A DNA stretch of 64,000 nucleotides from Kitasatospora sp. NBC_00240. Lineage in GTDB: Bacteria > Actinomycetota > Actinomycetes > Streptomycetales > Streptomycetaceae. The notes beneath the pieces were generated by a model. The model had not been told where the DNA came from, did no database searches, and saw only the letters and a program-made list of their open reading frames with translations. A program made the position numbers and the translations under genes. The stretch covers positions 8,742,001-8,806,000 of the forward strand of contig NZ_JAPEMU010000001.1 of NCBI RefSeq assembly GCF_026342405.1, read 5' to 3'. Each line of letters starts with the position of its first letter. Positions within the stretch are counted from its first letter, which is position 1. Positions 8,290-19,875 of this stretch are shown here, one piece after another.

Positions 8290-9279
8290 TCACGGGAGAC
8301 GGCCCACCCGCTCGGCGGGCTGCCGGGTGCTGTCGGTCACGCTCGCCCGGCCAGGTTCTCCGCGTAACAGCGTCCGCATGATCCCCACCCCGGTCAGCAC
8401 GGCTGTGATGTGCAGTGTCACGGCGACCGCGACGTTCTCCGGGTAGCTGATGTCGCTCGGGTTCGCCAGCGCCACGTACACCGTGGCGGGTAGCCTCCAG
8501 CCGCTCCACGCGAACATCGAGCCCGATCCCAGCCATGCCGACGCGAGCAGGAGTGGATACGGCAGCCTGGTCGACCGGCGTCGGACGAGAGCCAGTACGG
8601 CGCCGGACGCGACGAGGGCCCAGCACGCGCTGACCCCGACCAGCACATGCCAACCGGCCGGCCGCTCGTCGCGGTGCGCAATACCCAGCGAGCCACCGGC
8701 CGCCCAGTAGAGCCAGGCCAGGCCGGTCACGGCGCCGGTGACGACGGGCCACACCGGCCCCGAGGAGCCGTGCGGGTCGGTTCGCTCCGGCCGGCGCAAC
8801 GCGTGGGGCCAGCGTCGCCACAGATAGGCGGGAAGTGCGACGGCGAGCGCGATCCCGGTTCCCGCGAAGCTGCACTGGAGCAGCGCCGCCTCCCAGGCGG
8901 GTATCGCCGCGTCAGCCCCGGAGTTCCCTGAGCCGGCCGAACTGCCTGCTTCGGAGTTGATGAGCGTGCTGACGACCACGAACGGCAGGATCGACACCAG
9001 GAATCCCGACCCGACCCAGGCGAGGAATCCCACCAGGGGGCCGGGGATCCGCATTCCCCACGGCCGCACCAGCGCCAGCCCCAGGGTGATTCCGGCCGCC
9101 GCCATTCCGATCGTGAGGGTGTTGAGCACCAGCCACCCGCCCAGGCTGAATCCCCGCCCGACCGGCAGCAGCCCCAGTAACGAACCGACCACCCACGACA
9201 CCTTGATCACCAGATACGGCACGAGGGCCGCTGCGGCCCCGTAGGCCGCCGCCCGCCCGATCCGGTCCCAACGCTCCAT
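8290..9279 (-). CDS. Multi-pass membrane protein, unknown function
   Basis: A 329-residue protein with about eight predicted membrane segments (for example residues 10-35, 45-68, 80-108, 140-158, 180-200, 220-240, 253-270 and 290-310) and an extracellular or cytosolic loop rich in Gly/Ser near 112-128. A GGAGGGAGA ribosome site precedes the ATG at 9279; a GTG three bases upstream is the alternative. No family motif is recognised. It stands alone between the HEAT fragment and an intergenic gap. Confidence 0.7.
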   Translation of the reverse strand: MERWDRIGRAAAYGAAAALVPYLVIKVSWVVGSLLGLLPVGRGFSLGGWLVLNTLTIGMAAAGITLGLALVRPWGMRIPGPLVGFLAWVGSGFLVSILPFVVVSTLINSEAGSSAGSGNSGADAAIPAWEAALLQCSFAGTGIALAVALPAYLWRRWPHALRRPERTDPHGSSGPVWPVVTGAVTGLAWLYWAAGGSLGIAHRDERPAGWHVLVGVSACWALVASGAVLALVRRRSTRLPYPLLLASAWLGSGSMFAWSGWRLPATVYVALANPSDISYPENVAVAVTLHITAVLTGVGIMRTLLRGEPGRASVTDSTRQPAERVGRLP

Positions 9280-9647
9280 CACGTCTCCCTCCGCCGGAGG
9301 TCCCCATCCTTCGGCGCCCGCACCCCCTCGGCATCAGCCCTCAGGCGTAACCCGCTCCCTCGCTGGTGTGACTCGCCCCTCCGCCCTGCGGACCATCCCG
9401 CGTGCGCACCACGGCTCCGGCGGCCACCGCGCTCAGCGTCCACGGCCTGACCGTGACGCTGATGGTGGTCAACGGCCTGCTGATGATGCGCGAGACCCGA
9501 TCTGTGCGCAGCCCGCGATGCCGGGCCTGCGATCACGGTGGTGGGGGTGCCGGCGTGTGTGGCGAGGCAGGTCGCGAGACCGGTCAGGACGAGACCGGTC
9601 AGGAATCGAGAAGCCCCGCCCGCCGCACAGCCCCTAGCGTGATGGTC
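9280..9647. other. Intergenic gap upstream of the VOC gene
   Basis: No gene is supported. The open frames here have shifted GC profiles and no ribosome sites. The last 20 bases contain TAGCGT, a plausible minus-10 placed so close to the next ATG that leaderless transcription is possible. Confidence 0.4.
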
Positions 9648-10307
9648 ATGGCAACCACCACTTTCACCGCAGCTGTCACGTCCCTCGCGTCCGTCACCCT
9701 GGAGGTGGCCGACCTTGAGGCCGCCCGCCGCTTCTACCGCGCCTTCGGTGTGGACACGTACCTGCGCCTGCGGGCGTCGGAAGCGCAGTCCACCGGATTC
9801 CGCGGCTTCACCCTGGCGCTGACGGTGTCCGGGCCGGCCAACGTCGACGGCTTCGTCGGCGCCGCCGTGGACGCCGGCGCCACCGTCCTGAAGCCCGCCG
9901 CGAAGTCGTTGTGGGGCTACGGCGGCGTCGTCCAGGCCCCGGACGGGACGATCTGGAAGATCGCGACCTCGGCGAAGAAGGACACCGGCCCCGCCACCCG
10001 CGAGATCGACGAGGTGGTCCTGCTGCTCGGCGTCGAGGACGTGAAGGCCACCAAGCAGTTCTACGTCGGCCGGGGTCTGACCGTGGCCAAGAGCTTCGGC
10101 GGCAAGTACGCCGAGTTCGCCGCCGGTCCGTCCAGCCCGGTCACGCTGGCGCTGTACAAGCGCCGCGCCCTGGCCAAGGAGGTCGGTGTCCCCGCCGACG
10201 GCACGGGCTCGCACCGCATCGTCGTCGGCGGCACCGCCGACGCCTTCACCGACCCGGACGGCTTCGCCTGGGAGGCCGCCGAGTCGCTCGCCCCCACGGT
10301 GTCCTGA
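9648..10307 (+). CDS. VOC-superfamily (glyoxalase/bleomycin-resistance-like) protein
   Basis: A 219-residue protein with two vicinal-oxygen-chelate modules: residues about 12-115 (ASVTLEVADLEAARRFY ... APDGTIWKI) and 122-215 (IDEVVLLLGVEDVKATKQFY ... DPDGFAWE). Members are metal-dependent isomerases, dioxygenases or drug-binding proteins. Here the usual paired His/Glu ligands are not obvious in the first module, so a binding or structural role is as likely as catalysis. Two ATGs (9642, 9648) are possible; no clear ribosome site precedes either. It is transcribed alone. Confidence 0.8.
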   Translation: MATTTFTAAVTSLASVTLEVADLEAARRFYRAFGVDTYLRLRASEAQSTGFRGFTLALTVSGPANVDGFVGAAVDAGATVLKPAAKSLWGYGGVVQAPDGTIWKIATSAKKDTGPATREIDEVVLLLGVEDVKATKQFYVGRGLTVAKSFGGKYAEFAAGPSSPVTLALYKRRALAKEVGVPADGTGSHRIVVGGTADAFTDPDGFAWEAAESLAPTVS

Positions 10308-10450
10308 CTCCCGGCCCTGTCCTGCCGATCGACCGGCGAACGCGCGCCGATGTGACAGCCGGGCCTGGCCCGGACGTCCGGCACCTGTCCCTTCTCGGAG
10401 CCGGGCGGGCCGGATCCGCGGTGAGCGGGTGGAACAAGAGGAGAAAGATC

Positions 10451-10885
10451 ATGAAGTTCTGGTCCCACGTCGAGCCGCCCGAGCCCATGCGGGGCCTGGA
10501 GGTTCCGCCCGAGGTGGTGGCAGCGCTGGGCGGGGGTTCGCGGCCGCCGGTGACGATCACCGTCAACGGGCATTCCTGGCAGAGCCGCATCGCCCTCCTG
10601 CGCGGCCGCCACCTGCTCGGCCTCAGCAAGGCCAACCGGCAGGCCGCGGGCGTCGCGATCGGCGACGAGGTCGAGGTCGAACTGGAGCTCGACACCGAGC
10701 CGCGCGTCGTTGTCGAGCCGGAGGACTTCACCCGCGCCCTGGACGACGACCCCGTCGCCCGCGCCGCGTACGACAAGCTCGCGTACAGCCACAAGCGCGA
10801 GCATGTGCGTGCCGTCGAGAGCGCGAAGAAGCCCGAGACGCGCCTGCGGCGCATCGAGAAGGCCATCGCCACCCTGCGGGGCTGA
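10451..10885 (+). CDS. DUF1905/YdeI-like protein (OmpD-associated family)
   Basis: A 144-residue cytosolic protein. An N-terminal DUF1905 beta-domain (MKFWSHVEPPEP, VPPEVVAALGGGSRPPV, then ITVNGHSW and RSxIALLRGRHLLGL) is followed by GDEVEVELELD and a C-terminal YdeI helix bundle with FTRALDDDPVARAAYDKLAYSHKREH. Proteins with this pairing are called bacteriocin-protection or OmpD-associated; the biochemical role is unknown. The ATG has a strong AGAGGAGAAAG ribosome site. It is convergent with gcl, sharing the hairpin at 11003-11043. Confidence 0.8.
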   Translation: MKFWSHVEPPEPMRGLEVPPEVVAALGGGSRPPVTITVNGHSWQSRIALLRGRHLLGLSKANRQAAGVAIGDEVEVELELDTEPRVVVEPEDFTRALDDDPVARAAYDKLAYSHKREHVRAVESAKKPETRLRRIEKAIATLRG

Positions 10886-11002
10886 CCCCTGGACGCGCTT
10901 CATGGTCGGTGCCCCGGAAGGCGCGGCCGGCGGTGCGGAGGCCTCGTCCGGCGTGGTGCCGTCCGCCGTGATGCACGGGACGGGACGGGCCTGCAGACCC
11001 GA

Positions 11003-11043
11003 ACGGGCCCCCGGCGCCGCCGGTGGCAGCGTCGGGGGCCCGT
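11003..11043. terminator. Long hairpin between convergent DUF1905 and gcl genes
   Basis: ACGGGCCCCCG pairs perfectly with CGGGGGCCCGT (11 bp), and the 19-base interior pairs further with two mismatches. It sits 42 bases past the gcl stop and 118 bases past the DUF1905 stop, so it can serve both strands. Confidence 0.75.
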
Positions 11044-11085
11044 AGGGGTGTCAACTCCGCTGCTGCGCAGCGGCGCTGACGTTGA

Positions 11086-12867
<1,782 letters not shown>

Positions 12868-12925
12868 CGGGTTTCTCCTGCGTCGGCCCGTTGTGGGTCG
12901 GAGGGCTCATCTCCTGAGTTCCACG

Positions 12926-13020
12926 ATACGGAAGAACGGTTTTGGTATGCGGAAACAACGTACGGTGAGCCCCGCGCGGTCGTCAAGGCCGCTTCAACAG
13001 AATGTTGTAGTTTGCGGAAG
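12926..13020 (-). promoter_or_regulatory. Putative operator repeats upstream of gcl
   Basis: Three similar blocks occur: ATACGGAAG at 12926, ATGCGGAAA at 12947 (21 bases, two helical turns, apart) and TTGCGGAAG at 13012. Next to the third is CAACA-GAA-TGTTG (12995-13007), a perfect inverted repeat. In this lineage gcl is usually controlled by an IclR-type regulator such as AllR. That this region is its site is inference. Confidence 0.45.
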
Positions 13021-13190
13021 GGCCAGGCTGTCACCTCGCCGGCCACCCGGATAGGCGGGCTTCCTACAGCCCACGGGTGCCTCCGGGCCGCCGGCCTCGT
13101 CGTTTGATGCAATCCGGACACCGTGCGCAGGCGAACCGCAGGCACCGCACCCTCCCGGGGCACCACCCCGGCCCGGCCGGGAACGCCGAC
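13021..13190. other. Remainder of the gap between gcl and the GH1 operon
   Basis: No coding sequence is supported here. The gap from 12868 to 13263 holds only the gcl control region and the terminator hairpin at 13191-13230. Confidence 0.5.
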
Positions 13191-13230
13191 GAGCCGGCCC
13201 CTCCACCCGTGACGGGGGAGGGGCCGGCTC
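13191..13230 (-). terminator. Strong hairpin after the beta-glucosidase operon
   Basis: A perfect 14-bp stem, GAGCCGGCCCCTCC with its complement, encloses an interior that itself pairs as CCCGT/ACGGG. It lies 34 bases past the beta-glucosidase stop on the minus strand. Confidence 0.8.
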
Positions 13231-13263
13231 GTGCGGTGCGGGCGGCGGGGCCGCCGCGGTGGA

Positions 13264-14639
<1,376 letters not shown>

Positions 14640-14643
<4 letters not shown>

Positions 14644-15503
14644 TTGACAGCTCCGGCGGTGAGGCCGGCTACCAGGTAGCGCTGCAGGAGGAGGAAGCCG
14701 GCGACGACGGGCACGCTCACCACGAGGGAGGCGGCCATCACCTGGTTCCAGTACACGTTGTTCTGGGTGGCGTATCCCTGGAGGCCGACGGCGAGGGTCC
14801 GGGTGGTCTGGTTGGTCATGACGGAGGCGAACAGCACCTCGCCCCAGGCGGTCATGAAGGCGTAGACCGAGACGGCGACGATGCCCGGTACGGCGGCCGG
14901 CACGACGATCTTCAGCAGCGTGCGCAGCGGCCCGCAGCCGTCCACCGCGGCGGCCTCGTCGAGGTCGCGCGGGATGGAGTCGAAGTACCCGACCAGCATC
15001 CAGATGGAGAACGGGAGCGAGAAGGTGAGGTAGGTGAGGATCAGCCCGCCGCGGCTGCCGAGCAGCGCGATCCCGGTGCTGTTGCCGATGTTGACGAAGA
15101 TCAGGAACAGTGGCAGCAGGAACAGGATGCCGGGGAACATCTGGGTGGAGAGCACCGTGACGGTGAACAGCTTGCGGCCGCGGAAGCGGTAGCGGCTGAC
15201 CGCGTACGCCGCGAAGATCGCGATCGCCACCGAGAGCGCGGTGGCGCTGACCGAGACGATCAGCGAGTTCACGAAGTAGTCGCCGAGCGGGACGGTGGTC
15301 CAGATGTCGATGTACGGCTGCAGGGTGAAGCTGCTGGGGATCCAGGAGAACGCTCCCTGGACGTCCTGCAGCGGCTTCATCGACGAGCTGATCATCACGA
15401 ACAGCGGGGTGAGGACGAAGGTCGACAGCAGCAGCAGGAACACTCGGCGCGACCACTTGAACGAGGCCGGCGGAGCCATCGGTGAGACGGGAGCCTTAGG
15501 CAT
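14640..15503 (-). CDS. Carbohydrate ABC transporter permease, MalG/CebG-like
   Basis: A 287-residue inner-membrane permease with six membrane helices. The cytoplasmic EAA loop that docks the ATPase reads DEAAAVDGCG...IVVPAAVPGI near residue 188. It pairs with the next upstream permease. No ATPase is encoded in the operon, which is normal in Streptomyces, where MsiK serves many sugar importers. Its start overlaps the upstream permease stop by 8 bases and its stop overlaps the beta-glucosidase GTG. Confidence 0.93.
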
Positions 15504-16425
15504 CGGCGTCCCTCCGTCGTGAGGTGAGGAAGAGGTAGACGGCCGTCACCAGCAGCAGGAAGAGCAGCAGCAGCACGGACATCGCCGAGCCGACACCGAA
15601 GTTCCAGGTGACGAACGAGGACTGGTAGATGTGGATGGAGATCAGGTCGGCGGCCTCCGGCGCGGACTTCCCGAACAGCACGTACGGCGTGTTGAAGTCG
15701 TTGAACGTCCAGAGGAACAGCACCAGGACGAGCACCTGGGTGACGGGGCGCAGCGACGGCAGGGTGATCTTGCGGATCTGCTGCCACACACCGGCCCCGT
15801 CCATCGCGGAGGCCTCGTACAGCTCCTTCGGGATGTTCTGCAGGCCGGCCATCAGCGTGAGGAACGCGAACGGCCAGGACTTCCACACCGAGACGACGAC
15901 GAGTGCGGTGAAGCTGTTGTCGCCGATCAGCCAGAACGGCTTCTCCGACATCAGGTGCAGCTGGTCGACCAGGACGTGGTTGATCAGACCGGTGTCCCGC
16001 TGGAACATGAACGACCAGGTGATCACCGCCGCGTAGACCGGCAGGGCGTACGGGACGAGGAACAGGGCCCGCAGGATTCCCCGTCCCCGGAACGCGTCCT
16101 GCAGGTAGATCGCCGCCGCGGTGCCGAGCAGCCAGGAGATGCCGACCGACAGGATGGTGAAACTACAGGTGGTCCAGAACGAGTTGAGGAGCGACTGGCC
16201 GACCGGAGCACTGAAGTCCACCGCCATGCGGTAGTTCCCCAGGCCGGTCCAGGGTGCGGCCGACCAGTCTCGGATGAAGAACTGGGTGAGCTGTTTGAAG
16301 CTCATCACGATGCCGACCACCATCGGGATCAGGTGGATCAGCAGCTCCAGCGCGAGGGCGGGGAGCAGAAGCAGGTAGGGCAGAGCCCCTCGGGGGTGGC
16401 GCAGTCGGCGCAGTCGCTCTTTCAC
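15496..16425 (-). CDS. Carbohydrate ABC transporter permease, MalF/CebF-like
   Basis: A 309-residue inner-membrane permease. A short basic N-terminus precedes six membrane helices, and the EAA loop reads YEASAMDGAG...ITLPSLRPV near residue 205. It forms a heterodimer with the downstream permease to import an oligosaccharide presented by the lipoprotein encoded just upstream. It begins one base after the SBP stop, so the three genes are tightly coupled. Confidence 0.93.
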   Translation of the reverse strand: MKERLRRLRHPRGALPYLLLLPALALELLIHLIPMVVGIVMSFKQLTQFFIRDWSAAPWTGLGNYRMAVDFSAPVGQSLLNSFWTTCSFTILSVGISWLLGTAAAIYLQDAFRGRGILRALFLVPYALPVYAAVITWSFMFQRDTGLINHVLVDQLHLMSEKPFWLIGDNSFTALVVVSVWKSWPFAFLTLMAGLQNIPKELYEASAMDGAGVWQQIRKITLPSLRPVTQVLVLVLFLWTFNDFNTPYVLFGKSAPEAADLISIHIYQSSFVTWNFGVGSAMSVLLLLFLLLVTAVYLFLTSRRRDADA

Positions 16426-16426
16426 G

Positions 16427-17743
16427 TCAGGATGCCGGCATCTGCTGCTGAGCCTTGGTGAGCTCGGCCTTCACGCTGTCGTCGGTGACCGGCTTGCCCG
16501 CGGCGGCGGCGGCGAGCAGGTTCTTCACCGCGGTGCCGACCAGGGTCTCGAACTGGCTCTCGTTGGCGACCTGGGGAAGCGGCGCGGAGCTGTTGGCCAG
16601 CACGTCGTTCAGGGTGGTGAGGTCCGGGGTGGCGAAGACCGGGTCCTTGCCGGCCTCCTTCACCGGCGGGATGTTGCCGTAGGTGGAGTTGAGGATCTTC
16701 TGCTCCTCGTTGCTGGTCATGAACTTCACGAACGACAGCGAGCCGTCGAGGTTCTTGGAGTTCTTGAAGACAGCGAGGTTGATGCCCGCGACCATCGACT
16801 TGACGGCCTTGTCACCGGCGGCGCCGGCCTGGATCGGGAGGGGCGCGACGCCGTAGTCCTCCGGGTTCATTCCCTGGCTCTTGAGGTTGGCGCCCGCGGA
16901 CTGCCACATGATCATCGCGGCCTTGCCGGTGGCGAAGTCGCTCAGCGTCTGGTTGTTGGAGTACTCGGCGTTGCCGGGCGCGGCGATCTTGTCCTTGGCG
17001 ATGAAGTCGACGTACTGCTTGATCGCCTTGACGGCGTTCGGGGTGTCGAAGGTCGGCTTGCCGGCGGCGTCGAAGAAGTCCGCGCCGTTCTGCTTGCCGA
17101 AGGTGAAGGCGTGGTGGACGTTCTCCGAGACGTTGCCGCCCTCGATCGCGAGGCCGTACTTGCCGTCCTTGGTCAGCTTCGCGGCGTCGGCCTGGAGCTC
17201 GTCCCAGGTGGCCGGGGCCTTGTCGATGCCGGCGGCCGCGAACATCTTCTTGTTGTAGTAGAGGCCGTAGGCCATCGAGTACAGCGGCACGGCGGCCGGG
17301 TCCTTGCCGGCCGCGCCGGCGGAGGCGATGGTGGACGGCAGGAAGCGGTCCTTGCCGCCGATCTTGGCGAAGGTGGCCTCGTCGAAGGGCAGCAGCGCGC
17401 CGGTGGCCTGGAGCGAGGCCGACCAGGTGTTGCCGATGTTCAGCACGTCGGGGCCCTGGCCGGAGGCGGTGGCGGCGAGGATACGGTTGAGCAGGTCGGA
17501 CCAGGGCACGACCTCCAGGTTGACCTTGATGCCGGTCTGCTGCTCGAACTTTCTGAGCTCGGGCTCGAGGACCTGCTTGTCGTTCTCGATGCTGGTGCCC
17601 TGGTTGCTGGCCCAGTAGGTGAGCGTCTTGGGGCTGCTGTTGCCCCCGCCGCTGCCCGTGTCGGAGCCGCCTCCGCAGGCGGTTGCTGTGACGGTGAGGG
17701 CGGCTACCAGAGCTGTGGCGGCGATGACGCGGCTCGTGCGCAT
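16427..17743 (-). CDS. Sugar ABC transporter substrate-binding lipoprotein (family 1)
   Basis: A 438-residue extracellular solute-binding protein. A signal peptide with a basic start ends in a lipobox-like TATAC, Cys23 being the likely lipidated residue, followed by a Gly/Ser linker. The mature part has the family 1 fold (TLTYWASNQGT, GIKVNLEVVPWSD, GQGPDVLNIGNTW). With the following permeases and beta-glucosidase it most likely binds a beta-glucoside or oligosaccharide. It is the first gene of the operon, transcribed from the gap shared with the ROK regulator. Confidence 0.93.
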   Translation of the reverse strand: MRTSRVIAATALVAALTVTATACGGGSDTGSGGGNSSPKTLTYWASNQGTSIENDKQVLEPELRKFEQQTGIKVNLEVVPWSDLLNRILAATASGQGPDVLNIGNTWSASLQATGALLPFDEATFAKIGGKDRFLPSTIASAGAAGKDPAAVPLYSMAYGLYYNKKMFAAAGIDKAPATWDELQADAAKLTKDGKYGLAIEGGNVSENVHHAFTFGKQNGADFFDAAGKPTFDTPNAVKAIKQYVDFIAKDKIAAPGNAEYSNNQTLSDFATGKAAMIMWQSAGANLKSQGMNPEDYGVAPLPIQAGAAGDKAVKSMVAGINLAVFKNSKNLDGSLSFVKFMTSNEEQKILNSTYGNIPPVKEAGKDPVFATPDLTTLNDVLANSSAPLPQVANESQFETLVGTAVKNLLAAAAAGKPVTDDSVKAELTKAQQQMPAS

Positions 17744-17889
17744 AGCGGAGTTCCCCTCTCAGGGGATGGGTGAGCGACCTTGGTGAAGTGATCAGCCGTG
17801 AGGCTTACTTCAGGCCGTGATTTAACTTGTGAGAAAAGCTGGCGTCAAGACTTATCGCAGCGATAGATTCAGACCAGGAGGGAGTCCGA
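17744..17889. promoter_or_regulatory. Divergent control region of the ABC operon and ROK gene
   Basis: TATCGC-A-GCGATA (17853-17865) is a perfect 6+1+6 palindrome 24 bases before the ROK start. A direct repeat GCCGTGA lies at 17795 and 17814 (19 bases apart), and TGAAGT...ACTTCA form arms around the first of these. AT content is raised. These are plausible ROK operators; assignment is inference. Confidence 0.5.
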
Positions 17890-19146
17890 ATGGTAGAGCG
17901 AAGCAAGCAGACCGTACGTGACCTGCGAAGAGGCAACAGATCGGTGCTGCTGCGGCACCTGTACTTCGAGGGCCGGCTCAGCCGTCACGAGCTGGGCCGG
18001 GACACCGGACTGAGCGGGGGCACGATCAGCAACGTGGTCGGCGAGCTCATCGCCGACGGCCTGGTGGAGGAGGCCGGATCGGTCGACTCCGACGGCGGAC
18101 GACCACGCGTCCTGCTCCAGGTGGCCGCCGATCGGGGCTTCCTGATCGGGGTGGACGTCGGAGAGACGCAGGTCAGGGTGGCCCTGTTCGACCTGGCCCT
18201 GACCGAGCTGGCCGCCAGCGACCATCCGCTGTCGGACCACGGGCACGACGTGGACCACGTGGTCCAGCTGATCCTGGACGGCCTGGCCGAAGTCCTGGAC
18301 GGCACCGGGACCGACCGGGACCGGGTGCTCGGCGTCGGGATCGGGGTGCCGGGCATCGTCGAACAGGGCGACCCGGCGGCCGACCCCGGGGACCCGGGCG
18401 GCATCGGGGCGGTGGTGCACGGCCAGACCATCGACTGGGACGCCGTCCCGCTCGGCCGCCTCCTGCGGGCCGGCACCGACCTGCCGCTGCACATCGACAA
18501 CGGCGCCAAGACGCTCGGCCAGGCCGAGATGTGGTTCGGGGCCGGCCGCGGCGCCGGCAACGCCGTGGTCGCGCTGTTCGGCTCGGGCGTCGGTGCCTGC
18601 GTGATCGCCAACGGGGTCCCCTACCGCGGCGCCACCAGCAGCGCGGGGGAGTGGGGCCACACCAAGGTCCACGTGGGCGGGCGGCTCTGCCGCTGCGGCT
18701 CCCGCGGCTGCCTGGAGGCCTACGTCGGCGCCGAGGCGCTGGTCGAGCGCTGGGGGGAGGCCTCCGACTCCAGCGAGAAGGCCGGCCTGGCCGCCCTGCT
18801 CGCCGCCGCCGAGGCCGACGACCCGGTGGCCGACGCGCTGCTCTGCGAGACCGCCGAGTACCTGGGCGCGAGCATCGCGGACCTGATCAACCTGTTCAAC
18901 CCCGAACGGATCGTGATCGGCGGCTGGGCGGGTCTGCTGCTCGGCCCCCGCCTGCTGCCCGCGATCCAGGCCGCGGCCCGCTCGTACGCCCTGCGCTTCC
19001 CGTGCGAACAGACCTCGATCGAGCTCGGCCGACTCGGCCCGGACGCCGTCACGGTGGGCGCCGCGACGCTGCCGCTGGCGCGCTTCCTGGACTCCGGCGG
19101 GGACGTGCCGGAGCCCGGGCGGCGGGAGGCCAGGGCGCTGCGCTGA
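17890..19146 (+). CDS. ROK-family transcriptional regulator
   Basis: A 418-residue regulator. A winged helix-turn-helix (residues about 15-65, LSRHELGRDTGLSGGTISNVV) precedes a ROK sugar-kinase-like domain with the phosphate loop GVDVGETQVR. The zinc motif is GHTKVHVGGRLCRCGSRGC (CxCx4C), also standard for the family. It is divergent from the beta-glucoside importer operon, so it is the likely local repressor, responding to a sugar. The ATG has a GGAGGGA ribosome site. Confidence 0.92.
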   Translation: MVERSKQTVRDLRRGNRSVLLRHLYFEGRLSRHELGRDTGLSGGTISNVVGELIADGLVEEAGSVDSDGGRPRVLLQVAADRGFLIGVDVGETQVRVALFDLALTELAASDHPLSDHGHDVDHVVQLILDGLAEVLDGTGTDRDRVLGVGIGVPGIVEQGDPAADPGDPGGIGAVVHGQTIDWDAVPLGRLLRAGTDLPLHIDNGAKTLGQAEMWFGAGRGAGNAVVALFGSGVGACVIANGVPYRGATSSAGEWGHTKVHVGGRLCRCGSRGCLEAYVGAEALVERWGEASDSSEKAGLAALLAAAEADDPVADALLCETAEYLGASIADLINLFNPERIVIGGWAGLLLGPRLLPAIQAAARSYALRFPCEQTSIELGRLGPDAVTVGAATLPLARFLDSGGDVPEPGRREARALR

Positions 19147-19543
19147 GCGCCCCCGGACGGCCGTCCGGACCCGACCGCCAGGACGGGCGGACGGGCCCGC
19201 GCCGGTCGTTCGGGCCGGTACGGGCGGGTCGGTACGGGCGGGTCGGCGGCCCGTTGCGCGCGGCGGATCGGGGCCGGCTCCCGGTTCGTGCGCGCCGCGG
19301 CTCGCGGTTCGGGGCTTGCGGTTCGCGGATCCGGTCAGGTTCCGGTGCACGGTCGCCGGGTCGCGCGCAGGGCGGCGCCGGCGCGGTGCCGCCGTCCTCG
19401 CGGACGGCGGTTCGGGCCGGCCCGGTCGGTCGCGGGCGGGGGTGCGGTCCGACAGGTCGGCCGTCGCAACCGGCCCGGCTGTCCGGTCAGGTCGTTCGGT
19501 CAGGTCGACCGGACGGGTGGCCGGGCTTTCGGCCATCAGCTGG

Positions 19544-19557
19544 GGGAGCGCTCTCCC
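19544..19557. promoter_or_regulatory. LacI/CebR-like operator, upstream copy
   Basis: GGGAGCGCTCTCCC contains the central AGCGCT palindrome typical of LacI-family boxes in Streptomyces; the known CebR box is TGGGAGCGCTCCCA. It is identical to the copy at 19701. Confidence 0.7.
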
Positions 19558-19700
19558 TGCGGTGGCGCTGACCTGCTGCTTCACGGCTCAGCCGCGCTGC
19601 GGCCCGCGTCAGAAGCCTTGATGACCAGGCAAGTTGATTCGCACCAGAAGTGCTGTCCACGGTCTTGACACGCTGGATACGCCACCGCAACACTCCATCC

Positions 19701-19714
19701 GGGAGCGCTCTCCC
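19701..19714. promoter_or_regulatory. LacI/CebR-like operator at the promoter
   Basis: A second perfect copy of GGGAGCGCTCTCCC. It lies just downstream of a TTGACA minus-35 (19665) and where transcription would start, a position that would block RNA polymerase. The adjacent LacI gene carries a near-identical box. Confidence 0.75.
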
Positions 19715-19875
19715 GAGTCCCGGTGCGCAGGCACCGGTTGATCCTCCGGCGGTTTCCGCCCTCTCCGCAGGTGTCCTCGGCACCCGTCGGGCGTCCCGCT
19801 CAGACCGGCCCCGCACCGGCTCCGCGCGACAGCGTCCCCATCCCCCGCACCCCACCCACAGCAGGAGATGCCCCA

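Larger units (their letters stand above)
19147..19875. other. Long control region upstream of the CBM beta-helix enzyme
   Basis: No gene is supported in these 729 bases; open frames are Arg/Gly/Ala-rich noise. The 5' part has GC-rich direct repeats (GGTACGGGCGGGTC twice near 19216-19245). The 3' part has a TTGACA box at 19665-19670 and two LacI-type operators, listed separately. Confidence 0.6.
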
